A stretch of DNA of 5,959 nt, taken from assembly GCA_003660635.1 (NCBI GenBank), contig QMUP01000058.1, forward strand, positions 1-5,959, read 5' to 3'. A model generated the notes under the pieces. The model was not told the DNA's origin and did not search any database. It worked only from the letters and a program-made list of their open reading frames with translations. Below are positions 1-5,734 of this stretch, piece by piece. How positions within the stretch are numbered: position 1 is the first letter of the stretch; each line of letters opens with the position of its first letter. Position numbers and translations under genes: made by a program. This stretch comes from Candidatus Wolframiiraptor sp. Its GTDB lineage: Archaea; Thermoproteota; Nitrososphaeria_A; Caldarchaeales; Wolframiiraptoraceae.

Positions 1-1
1 G

Positions 2-607
2 CTTGAGATATCCGACTATAAGTTCATTTATCCCTCGCTTGGAATAGCCCCCTATGATCTTGAAGGATACGAGGAAGTGCTCTCCCTAATAGAGAAGGAA
101 AGGAAGAGAATAGTCGCAATTGGAGAAGTTGGCCTAGATTTCTGGAAAGGCAAACGCGAGGAACGGGATCTACAGAAGAAGGTATTTGAGGAGTTTATCG
201 AGCTCGCCAAGATTCTCGATATCCCGATAATAGTCCATTCTAGGAGCGCGGGGAAATACGCGATCGAGATACTTCTAAGACATGGAATCAAACGCGTCGT
301 CATGCACGCCTTCGATGGCAGAGCTTCCCATGCCCTAGAGGCCGCTGAAAAGGGATTTATGTTCAGTATACCGCCATCGATCGCTAGGAGCTCTCAAAAA
401 CAAAAACTTGTTAGGAAACTCCCCTTAGATAACCTATTACTCGAGAGCGACGCCCCCGTGCTCGCTCCGAACCCAAATGAGATAAATCATCCAAGGAATG
501 TCAGGATTTCAGCCGAGTGGATAAGTAGATTAAAATCGATTTCTTTCGCTAAAGTCGCCGAAAAGACCTATTTCAATGCTGTTGAAATCTTCGACATCCC
601 GGTATGA
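2..607 (+). CDS. TatD-family metal-dependent hydrolase, 3' part (5' end outside window)
   Basis: The frame is open from the left edge and gives 201 residues to a TGA stop. TatD proteins are TIM-barrel hydrolases of the amidohydrolase superfamily, usually about 250-260 residues, and several characterised members are metal-dependent DNases. Counting from the first visible codon, the family's metal-site motifs appear in order: GEVGLD with its glutamate at 42, IVHSR with its histidine at 79, MHAFDG with its histidine at 102, and LLESDAP with its aspartate at 150. The N-terminal H-x-H pair lies in the missing 50 or so residues. A GTG at 77 is only an internal valine codon, because homology runs upstream of it to the edge. 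The product should be cytoplasmic, as no membrane segment is visible. It ends 60 nt before rfcS on the same strand. The family is clear; whether the substrate is DNA or something else cannot be told. Confidence 0.88.
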   Translation, partial: LEISDYKFIYPSLGIAPYDLEGYEEVLSLIEKERKRIVAIGEVGLDFWKGKREERDLQKKVFEEFIELAKILDIPIIVHSRSAGKYAIEILLRHGIKRVVMHAFDGRASHALEAAEKGFMFSIPPSIARSSQKQKLVRKLPLDNLLLESDAPVLAPNPNEINHPRNVRISAEWISRLKSISFAKVAEKTYFNAVEIFDIPV

Positions 608-655
608 CGCAGAAAATACAGTAAAGTCTAATTAGCGCTTAAACGACATTAACTC

Positions 656-660
656 AGGTG
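656..660 (+). promoter_or_regulatory. Shine-Dalgarno site that sets the rfcS start
   Basis: AGGTG is complementary to the archaeal 16S rRNA 3' end (anti-SD core CACCT) and ends 7 nt before the CTG at 668. No ATG, GTG or TTG lies in the rfcS frame between the upstream TAA (650-652) and the ATG at 800, so this site is the main argument for starting at 668. Confidence 0.6.
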
Positions 661-667
661 GGCGGAT

Positions 668-1648
668 CTGAGTCTAAAGGAGATTTCGGAACTCCCATGG
701 GTTGAAAAGTACAGGCCGAAAACCCTAGATGATATAGTAAATCAGGAAGAGGTCGTAAGCAGCCTCAAGAATATCCTAAAGACAAAGGCGGTTCCGCACA
801 TGTTGTTTGCCGGACCCCCTGGAGTGGGTAAAACGGCGACCGCCCACGCATTTGCTAGAGATTTGTTCGGCGACAGCTATATTGAGGATGGGCATTTCAT
901 GGAAATTAATGCCTCGGATGAGAGGGGGATCCAGACAATCAGGGAGAAGGTGAAGATGTTTGCCAGACAGATACCCATGGGAGGATATGGTTTCAAGATA
1001 CTCTTCCTCGATGAGAGCGATCAGCTCACAGACGATGCACAACACGCGTTCAGAAGGGTGATGGAACAGTTTTCTACAACATGCAGATTTATACTCGCGG
1101 CCAATTACAGTAACAGGATCATAGAGCCTATCCAATCTAGGTGTGCGGTGTTTAGATTCAAACCTTTGACCAAGAACCATGTTATAGAATTCTTAAAGCG
1201 TATAGCCGACAACGAGTCCTTGGAAATCGAGGATCAGGCGTTGGAGGTTATCTATGACTTCTCCGAGGGAGATATGAGGAAGGCGATAAACATCCTTCAG
1301 GCTTCCGCATCCATTGCAAAGAAGATCGATGAGAAGGTCGTGTACCAGGTAATGGGCTACGTGAGTAGGGGCGAAGTACGGAAGATACTTGAACTTGCAT
1401 TAAGTGGAAAGTTTACCGATGCACGAGATGAAGTACGTAGAATACTCTATGTTCAAGGAGTCATGCCCAGCGACCTCGTCTCGGCGATCTATCGAGAATT
1501 ATTCTATCTCGATTTAAGTGAAGAGGATAAACTAGACCTCTTGGATCTCTTGGGAGAAGTGGATTATAGGCTTTCAGAGGAGGCGACCCCCGAAGTACAG
1601 CTCATGGCTTTTCTCGCGAGGCTAGCCGCCAAGGCCAAGAAGAAGTAG
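668..1648 (+). CDS. rfcS: Replication factor C small subunit (clamp loader ATPase)
   Basis: This 326-residue AAA+ ATPase is the archaeal RFC small subunit. Four copies assemble with one RfcL to open PCNA and load it on primer-template junctions. Numbering from the CTG at 668, the RFC box VEKYRP is at 12-17, Walker A GPPGVGKT at 49-56, Walker B LFLDESD with D115/E116, sensor 1 asparagine near 146, the SRC motif with the trans-acting arginine finger at 157-159, and sensor 2 GDMRKAIN from 201. The C-terminal collar follows. Length matches the usual 315-330. The first in-frame ATG, at 800, would remove VEKYRP and begin just before Walker A, so it cannot be the true start. CTG at 668 sits 7 nt after AGGTG. 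The 60-nt gap after tatD has weak AT-rich TATA candidates (AAAATAC at 613-619, TCTAATTA at 627-634) but no clear promoter. rfcL follows after 20 nt. Family assignment is very secure; the start codon is less so. Confidence 0.95.
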   Translation: MSLKEISELPWVEKYRPKTLDDIVNQEEVVSSLKNILKTKAVPHMLFAGPPGVGKTATAHAFARDLFGDSYIEDGHFMEINASDERGIQTIREKVKMFARQIPMGGYGFKILFLDESDQLTDDAQHAFRRVMEQFSTTCRFILAANYSNRIIEPIQSRCAVFRFKPLTKNHVIEFLKRIADNESLEIEDQALEVIYDFSEGDMRKAINILQASASIAKKIDEKVVYQVMGYVSRGEVRKILELALSGKFTDARDEVRRILYVQGVMPSDLVSAIYRELFYLDLSEEDKLDLLDLLGEVDYRLSEEATPEVQLMAFLARLAAKAKKK

Positions 1649-1654
1649 ACGAGA

Positions 1655-1662
1655 GGAGATGA
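1655..1662 (+). promoter_or_regulatory. Ribosome binding site of rfcL
   Basis: GGAGATGA differs by one base from the ideal archaeal GGAGGTGA and ends 6 nt before the TTG start at 1669. It lies in the 20-nt rfcS-rfcL gap and supports the TTG as the real start. Confidence 0.7.
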
Positions 1663-1668
1663 GGGATC

Positions 1669-2955
1669 TTGCCCGAGATCTGGGTCGAGAAATATAGGCC
1701 GAAGCGGGTCGCCGAAGTTCTTGGTAATAAGCAATCGGTCCAAGCATTCCTCGAATGGATTAGAAAATGGGAACTTGGAAAGCCTCCTGAAAAGAAAGCT
1801 GCGCTCCTCTATGGACCCGCTGGCGTAGGGAAGACCAGCCTAGTCCTAGCTTATGCTAATGAACATGGATATGACGTGGTCGAGGTGAATGCTAGTGACT
1901 GGAGAAATGAGGCGAGGATGAAGTCCATAGTTGGCGAATCATCTCTTCAAGCCACCCTAGATGGATCGACCAAGAAAATAATCCTGATAGATGAAGTAGA
2001 TGGCGTGGCCGGGAGAGAGGATGCCGGCGGCATAGCTGCCTTGAAGAAAATAATAGACGAAACCCGAATCCCCTTGGTCTTGGTCGCAAACAACCCATGG
2101 GATCCGAAGCTTGCCCCGATAAGAGATAGGTGTTTGATGTTGGAGTTTAGGAGGTTACGGAAAAGTGAGGTTTTAGCGAGGTTAAAATACATCGCGAAGG
2201 CGGAGGGGATACAAGTTTCGGATGCTGTTCTAGAAAAATTGGCCGAGAGATCGGAGGGCGATTTGAGATCAGCGATAAACGACTTCCAAGCAATTACCGG
2301 CGGCAGGAAAGTAGTGGATGAGAGCGTGATAGCGGCCCTCGGCACTAGAAACAGGGTTAAACAGATATTCGAGGCCCTTAGGATGATATTCAACGCGAAG
2401 TCAATTCGGGCGGCGAGAGCGGCTCTTGAAGGACTTGAAGTCGACCTAGACTCCGTGTACACCTGGCTTGTAGATAACGCCCCCCTACAAATTCCGGATC
2501 CAAATGACCTCGCCGACGCCCTCGAAGCCCTAGCACGGGCTGATGTATACCTTAGCAGAGTTAATAAAAAACAGGAATGGAAGCTGATAAGATACGCCGT
2601 GCCGATAATGACTGGGGGCGTCGCGGTTTCGAGAAGACATAAGCCATCGGGCTTCGTGAAATTCGCCTTCCCGTCTAAGATCAGATTTATGCAGAAGACA
2701 AGTAAGGAACGAGAGATGAGGAAATCAATAGCATCAAAGATCGCCGCGAAACTCCACCTCTCGACGTCGAAGGCCATGACGCAGATGCTCCCCTACATCT
2801 CCTTCATAATGACCCATAATGAGGAATCGGGGAGAGCTCTCGCAAAATACTTTGAATTTACGCCTTCAGAGGTGGCCTATTTGTCAGGGAAAGAGAAAAT
2901 CGAAGTGAAGGCGGCGAAGACTCCTTCAAGGCGTAGGAGAAAAACCCGGGCTTAA
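1669..2955 (+). CDS. rfcL: Replication factor C large subunit (clamp loader)
   Basis: This 428-residue AAA+ protein is the single large subunit of the archaeal clamp loader and works with the RfcS tetramer to load PCNA. The N-terminus carries WVEKYRP (5-11) with almost no leader, which fits the TTG start. Walker A GPAGVGKT is at 49-56, Walker B ILIDEVD has D108/E109, sensor 1 is at VANNPWD (N141/N142), RDRC at 152-155 stands where RfcS has SRC, and sensor 2 GDLRSAIN starts at 197. The collar and a large-subunit-specific C-terminal region follow. Family length is roughly 400-480. The C-terminus is a basic tail (RRRRK at 420-424). I see no PCNA-interacting peptide of the form QxxLxxFF there, which several archaeal RfcL proteins carry. 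The gene is 20 nt after rfcS, probably co-transcribed, and its TAA stop overlaps the stop of the convergent orc1/cdc6 gene. Confidence 0.95.
   Translation: MPEIWVEKYRPKRVAEVLGNKQSVQAFLEWIRKWELGKPPEKKAALLYGPAGVGKTSLVLAYANEHGYDVVEVNASDWRNEARMKSIVGESSLQATLDGSTKKIILIDEVDGVAGREDAGGIAALKKIIDETRIPLVLVANNPWDPKLAPIRDRCLMLEFRRLRKSEVLARLKYIAKAEGIQVSDAVLEKLAERSEGDLRSAINDFQAITGGRKVVDESVIAALGTRNRVKQIFEALRMIFNAKSIRAARAALEGLEVDLDSVYTWLVDNAPLQIPDPNDLADALEALARADVYLSRVNKKQEWKLIRYAVPIMTGGVAVSRRHKPSGFVKFAFPSKIRFMQKTSKEREMRKSIASKIAAKLHLSTSKAMTQMLPYISFIMTHNEESGRALAKYFEFTPSEVAYLSGKEKIEVKAAKTPSRRRRKTRA
2940..2944 (-). terminator. Possible T-tract terminator for orc1/cdc6
   Basis: On the minus strand, CCCGGG followed by TTTTT lies just beyond the orc1/cdc6 stop codon. 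Archaeal transcription often ends at short T-runs without a hairpin. The tract is encoded by the AGA-AAA-ACC codons of the RfcL basic tail. Five Ts is weak evidence on its own. Confidence 0.3.
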
Positions 2956-4121
2956 CGATATCTATGTCTTTTTCCCCGTTCGAGAATCGACTCCAATTCT
3001 CGTTGTAAAATCGATACAGGAATTCCCGGAAGAGAGATGTATGATCGCCTACCCTTCATCCCCTCACTCTTCACGTTTATTCTGATTATCCCGAGGTCGT
3101 CGAGCCTCTGCAGATATTCCCAGAACCTCGTGTAGGCCCGAGGCTGGGTGGAATATTCTTCGCAAACAAGTTTATAGTGTTGATTTAGCTCGCTCGCAGT
3201 CAGATATGCCTGGCCTTCTTGAAGCCCCCTACTCAAAGCCAGGAGAATGAGCTGTTCATGTTGATCAAGGAACTCTAGATGTTCCCTCCTGATCGCCGGA
3301 TAAACGCTGGCCGAAGCCTTACGAACATGCTCCGGAGTAATCTTTGGAGAACCCTCCGCCTCCGCGTATTTTCCAGCTCTCCATAGAATGTCGAGCGCAT
3401 AGCGGGCATCACCTCGCTCGCCGGCTAGATCTGCTATTAGTCTTAGAGATTCTTCCATTAAGACGCCGGGTAAGAGGGCTTCTTCGGCGCGGAACTTCAG
3501 GATATCATAGAGTTCTTTGCTGTTATATTCTCTAAGGTGAATCACATTTCCTAGGAGGCTACTCCGCGTGCTCTCATATAATATATCGAAGATTTCCGGG
3601 TTTCGAGTGACCAGAATTAATGATATTCTGGGAAGTGTGGCCCGCTCCTCGCCTATTCTGCTGAATAAGTACAGCGCATCTTCTTGTCTACTGATAAGAG
3701 CGTCAACTTCATCTAATGCGACTATCGCGTAAATATCCCTCGCATCCAAATAAGAGAGTATCTTGTGGAATAGCTCCTCATTCGAGAAGCCCCTTGTCGG
3801 GAGCCTAGCTCTGAGTTGCTCGATCATCCTAGTCAAAATAGAGAGGGTATTCCTGCTGATCCTGCAGTTTATGTAGATGAACTTGAGGTTGATGCCGCTC
3901 CTCTTCGCCGCCTCCACGGCGTTCATTCCAAACAATTTTACTAACGCACTTTTCCCGGTCCCAACAGAGCCAGTAATTATCACTCTAGTAGAGACGAGGG
4001 CGCGGCCTTCTACAACTCCGCTAAAGAAGCTCTTTAAAAGCTTGAATTCCTCATCTCTATGCGGAAGCTTCTCGGGGATGTAGTCGGGGGAGAGCCTTCC
4101 CTCATCCCTGAAAATCCTCAT
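2952..4121 (-). CDS. cdc6: Orc1/Cdc6-family AAA+ initiator or DNA-damage regulator
   Basis: This 389-residue protein has the full Orc1/Cdc6 layout. The N-terminus has the typical PDYIPEKLPHRDEE stretch (12-25). Walker A is GSVGTGKS (51-58), without the more usual GPPGTGKT form. An initiator-specific-motif-like segment follows (INCRISRNTL, 84-93), then Walker B ALDEVD with D137/E138, sensor 1 TRN (N174), a candidate arginine finger near R186 (STRSSLLGN), and sensor 2 GDARYALDIL from 237. Residues from about 280 form the winged-helix DNA-binding domain, with a GRRSYISL wing near the end. Family members bind origin repeats and help load MCM, but the Sulfolobus Cdc6-2/Orc1-2 paralogue is instead reported as a DNA-damage transcription factor. 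Location beside rfcS-rfcL favours that paralogue here by synteny. ATG at 4119-4121 is preceded by GGAGAGG. The gene converges on rfcL (stops overlap by 3 bp) and diverges from the fumarase genes. Family certain; paralogue type inferred. Confidence 0.93.
   Translation of the reverse strand: MRIFRDEGRLSPDYIPEKLPHRDEEFKLLKSFFSGVVEGRALVSTRVIITGSVGTGKSALVKLFGMNAVEAAKRSGINLKFIYINCRISRNTLSILTRMIEQLRARLPTRGFSNEELFHKILSYLDARDIYAIVALDEVDALISRQEDALYLFSRIGEERATLPRISLILVTRNPEIFDILYESTRSSLLGNVIHLREYNSKELYDILKFRAEEALLPGVLMEESLRLIADLAGERGDARYALDILWRAGKYAEAEGSPKITPEHVRKASASVYPAIRREHLEFLDQHEQLILLALSRGLQEGQAYLTASELNQHYKLVCEEYSTQPRAYTRFWEYLQRLDDLGIIRINVKSEGMKGRRSYISLPGIPVSILQRELESILERGKRHRYR
2969..2973 (+). terminator. 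Possible T-tract terminator for rfcS-rfcL
   Basis: TTTTT followed by CCCC begins 13 nt after the rfcL stop, inside the last codons of the convergent orc1/cdc6 gene (its AAA-AGA, Lys-Arg). It is the only T-run close enough to end the rfc transcript, since there is no intergenic space. Sequence evidence is weak. Confidence 0.3.
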
Positions 4122-4123
4122 TT

Positions 4124-4130
4124 CCTCTCC
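4124..4130 (-). promoter_or_regulatory. Ribosome binding site of orc1/cdc6
   Basis: Minus-strand GGAGAGG precedes the ATG at 4119-4121; the GGAG core ends 5 nt before it. It supports this ATG as the start. Confidence 0.55.
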
Positions 4131-4154
4131 ACAATTAACCTGAAAAGCTCATTC

Positions 4155-4162
4155 ATTTAAAT
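4155..4162 (-). promoter_or_regulatory. TATA box for orc1/cdc6
   Basis: ATTTAAAT is a perfect palindrome, centred about 37 bp upstream of the cdc6 start codon. A start site about 26 bp downstream would fall near 4132 and give a leader of about 10 nt that just contains GGAGAGG. That geometry fits an archaeal TBP/TFB promoter on the minus strand. Confidence 0.55.
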
Positions 4163-4190
4163 TAAGGAGTTGCCTGAAAATGTGAGAGGA

Positions 4191-4198
4191 TAAATTTT
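4191..4198 (+). promoter_or_regulatory. TATA box for the fumarase genes
   Basis: TAAATTTT follows a purine-rich stretch (GAGAGGA, 4184-4190) that could be the BRE. A transcription start about 26 bp downstream would lie near 4220, leaving a leader of about 14 nt with the GGGAG site. The 3' half overlaps an ATTTTC (4194-4199) related to the TTTTCAGG repeats. Confidence 0.5.
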
Positions 4199-4202
4199 CA
4201 TA

Positions 4203-4213
4203 GTTCGTGGAAC
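4203..4213 (+). promoter_or_regulatory. Short palindrome between fumarase TATA box and start
   Basis: GTTC-GTG-GAAC is an inverted repeat with 4-bp arms and a 3-bp centre. It lies between the TATA box and the expected transcription start, where a repressor could block initiation. It also resembles the dyad of archaeal origin recognition boxes with two bases missing. The arms are short, so chance is possible. Confidence 0.25.
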
Positions 4214-4222
4214 ATCTAAGTC

Positions 4223-4227
4223 GGGAG
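4223..4227 (+). promoter_or_regulatory. Ribosome binding site of the fumarase alpha gene
   Basis: GGGAG ends 6 nt before the ATG at 4234 but only 3 nt before the GTG at 4231. The spacing favours ATG, though the two starts differ by one residue only. Confidence 0.55.
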
Positions 4228-4233
4228 TAGGTG

Positions 4234-5124
4234 ATGAATGAGCAGGAATTAACTAGGATCTTATCGAGGTTTGTGGCATTAGTTTCAACGAGGCTTCCCG
4301 ACGACGTTATCGAAATATTGAGATCTGCAGCTGCATCAGCAGACGATCTAGAACAGAAACAATTGTTTCGAATAATGTTTGATAATTTGGAGAGAGCTCG
4401 CTTGGAAAAAATCCCAATTTGTCAGGACACCGGGACTCCATATTTTCACGTGAGATTGGGGGCCAATTCTCCTTTCATGAATTGTATTGAGCGGTGCTTG
4501 AGAAAGGCCGTGGAGATCGCGACATCCGAAATTCCGCTTAGACCGAATGCCGTCGATCCGTTCACAGGAAGGAACACGGGCACAAACGTCGGCAAGAACA
4601 TCCCATGGATCGATTACGAACTCGTACCTGATTCAGACAAACTGGAGATCTTCCTCCATATGGCGGGTGGGGGGAGTAGCCTGGTTGGAAGATCACTTGT
4701 ATTAAAGCCGTTGGAAAGGATCGAAGGTATGAGTGAGATCTTGATCGACACACTAATAAATAATGGGATAAACGCTTGTCCACCACTCTTCCTCGGTATA
4801 GGTATAGGAGCCACGATGGAGATCTCCGCGATACTGGCCAAGAGGGCCTTGCTAAAACCGGTGGGGGAGCGAAGCGAAGATCCGAGGATCGCAGAGCTCG
4901 AGGAAATATTGCTGGAAGATTTGAATAGGTTGGCCATAGGTATCCAAGGAATGGGATTCGGCAAATCCATCTTAGACATCCATATAGAATACTCTGCTAG
5001 GCATCCCACTACCTTCGCGGTCGGAATCTCGGCGAACTGCTGGGTTTTCAGGAGAGGAGTCCTAGTGCTGTATCCCAACGGGGAATTTGAGATACCTACA
5101 CACAAGGAGGCTGATATTTCATGA
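4234..5124 (+). CDS. Class I fumarate hydratase, alpha (N-terminal) subunit
   Basis: This 296-residue protein is the iron-sulfur subunit of a two-subunit class I fumarase, which reversibly hydrates fumarate to L-malate in the cytoplasm. Three cysteines, C63 (CQDTG), C182 (CPP) and C269 (ANCW), match the ligands of the [4Fe-4S] cluster. Other signatures are RPNAVDP (103-109), TGTNVGKN (115-122), GGGSS (145-149) and a glycine-rich GIGIGATMEIS near 188-198. Recalling Leishmania fumarase, Q64, D65, R103 and the glycines near 146 fall at the spacing of its active-site Q134, D135, R173 and G216. ATG at 4234 has the best-spaced ribosome site; GTG at 4231 would add one residue. The stop overlaps the beta-subunit start (ATGA), so the two are surely co-translated. 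The related L(+)-tartrate dehydratase cannot be excluded, but fumarase is much the commoner role in archaea. Confidence 0.9.
   Translation: MNEQELTRILSRFVALVSTRLPDDVIEILRSAAASADDLEQKQLFRIMFDNLERARLEKIPICQDTGTPYFHVRLGANSPFMNCIERCLRKAVEIATSEIPLRPNAVDPFTGRNTGTNVGKNIPWIDYELVPDSDKLEIFLHMAGGGSSLVGRSLVLKPLERIEGMSEILIDTLINNGINACPPLFLGIGIGATMEISAILAKRALLKPVGERSEDPRIAELEEILLEDLNRLAIGIQGMGFGKSILDIHIEYSARHPTTFAVGISANCWVFRRGVLVLYPNGEFEIPTHKEADIS
5106..5110 (+). promoter_or_regulatory. Ribosome binding site of the fumarase beta gene
   Basis: GGAGG, inside the 3' end of the alpha gene, ends 10 nt before the ATG at 5121. It suggests that beta can be initiated directly as well as by coupling through the ATGA overlap. 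Confidence 0.6.
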
Positions 5125-5729
5125 AAGAACACCACGTCAGAACCCCTCTAAGGCTTCAAGACATCAACCAAATATCCATCGGAGATATAGTATATCTGTC
5201 CGGAAAAGTGGTTACGGGGAGGGATGCAGTTCATAGAAAAATAATCGAGGAAAAGGTGGATCCCCCAATAGATCTAAGTGGGTTGGCGCTCTTTCACGCT
5301 GGCCCGGTGGTAAAAAGGGAGGGAACTGAATGGAAGATAATCGCCATAGGGTCTACGACGAGCATGAGGATGGAAAAATACGAAGCCGAGTTCATCAAGA
5401 AAACGGGAATCAGGATGATAATAGGAAAGGGATTCATGGGCGAAAAAACCGCCGGAGCATGCGCTGAAAAAGGTTGCATCGTAGGTCTCTTACCCGGAGG
5501 ATGTGCTGCTCTCTTCTCAAAGAAAGTCAAAAAAGTCATCGATGTCTACTGGGCTGATTTAGGAGTCCCAGAAGCTATGTGGGTTTTGGAGGTAGAGGAG
5601 CTGGGGCCAATTTACGTGACGATAGACTCGAAGGGTGAAAATCTCTATGATTTAAGACGAAGATCCTTGGAGAGCTTAGGACGAGCCGTTTCAGAAAGAC
5701 TTTACCACGACCTTTCGAGATTTATTTGA
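5121..5729 (+). CDS. Class I fumarate hydratase, beta (C-terminal) subunit
   Basis: This 202-residue protein is the partner of the alpha subunit and corresponds to the C-terminal domain of single-chain class I fumarases. Signatures are TGRDAVHRK (32-40), HAGPV (59-63), GSTTSMRM (77-84), GKGFMG (102-107), LLPGGCAALF (123-132) and DLGVPEAMW (146-154). Recalling Leishmania fumarase, R34, T79, R83 and K103 fall at the spacing of its active-site R421, T467, R471 and K491, so the catalytic set looks complete. The ATG overlaps the alpha stop by 4 bp and has its own GGAGG. No clear terminator follows; AT-rich sequence leads to the toxin-antitoxin-like region. Separate alpha and beta genes are usual in archaea and many anaerobic bacteria. 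A tartrate dehydratase beta subunit is the alternative. Confidence 0.9.
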   Translation: MKEHHVRTPLRLQDINQISIGDIVYLSGKVVTGRDAVHRKIIEEKVDPPIDLSGLALFHAGPVVKREGTEWKIIAIGSTTSMRMEKYEAEFIKKTGIRMIIGKGFMGEKTAGACAEKGCIVGLLPGGCAALFSKKVKKVIDVYWADLGVPEAMWVLEVEELGPIYVTIDSKGENLYDLRRRSLESLGRAVSERLYHDLSRFI

Positions 5730-5734
5730 CGAAA

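Larger units (their letters stand above)
4107..4180 (-). repeat. Three spaced TTTTCAGG repeats at the orc1/cdc6 promoter
   Basis: Read on the minus strand (the cdc6 coding strand), TTTTCAGG occurs exactly at 4173-4180, 4139-4146 and 4107-4114, with start-to-start distances of 34 and 32 bp, about three helical turns. The outer two extend to ATTTTCAGG. The first lies upstream of the cdc6 TATA box, the second between TATA box and start codon, and the third within codons 3-5 of cdc6. Two further copies exist elsewhere in the window within genes (1786-1793 and 5045-5052), so the octamer is not unique, but the clustering is. A binding site for Orc1/Cdc6 itself is the likeliest reading. Confidence 0.5.

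Noticed and set aside
776..1180. 134-codon open frame on the minus strand inside rfcS
   Set aside because: It lies opposite the Walker A and B region of rfcS; the sense frame fully explains the sequence.
800..1648. rfcS starting at the first ATG (800)
   Set aside because: This would drop the conserved VEKYRP box encoded in frame just upstream and begin only four residues before the Walker A motif.
1786..1793. CCTGAAAA inside rfcL (also TTTTCAGG at 5045-5052) as further regulatory repeats
   Set aside because: They are isolated copies in conserved coding sequence with no promoter nearby; they serve as background for judging the clustered copies.
1947..2777. 276-codon open frame on the minus strand inside rfcL
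   Set aside because: It is the antisense shadow of a conserved AAA+ gene; the translation has no recognisable motif and rich Ser/Ala/Arg content typical of such shadows.
4122..4233. Replication origin beside the orc1/cdc6 gene
   Set aside because: Archaeal origins often flank cdc6, but this gap is only about 110 bp, has one imperfect ORB-like dyad and no GC-rich ORB extension or long AT-rich unwinding region, and the synteny points to the paralogue that is not at an origin in Sulfolobus.
4614..5135. 173-codon open frame on the minus strand inside the fumarase alpha gene
   Set aside because: It is antisense to the conserved catalytic and cluster-binding motifs of the fumarase and resembles no family I know.
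4234..5729. L(+)-tartrate dehydratase instead of fumarase
   Set aside because: The families share fold and motifs and cannot be fully separated by eye, but fumarase is far commoner in archaea and nothing in the context suggests tartrate use.
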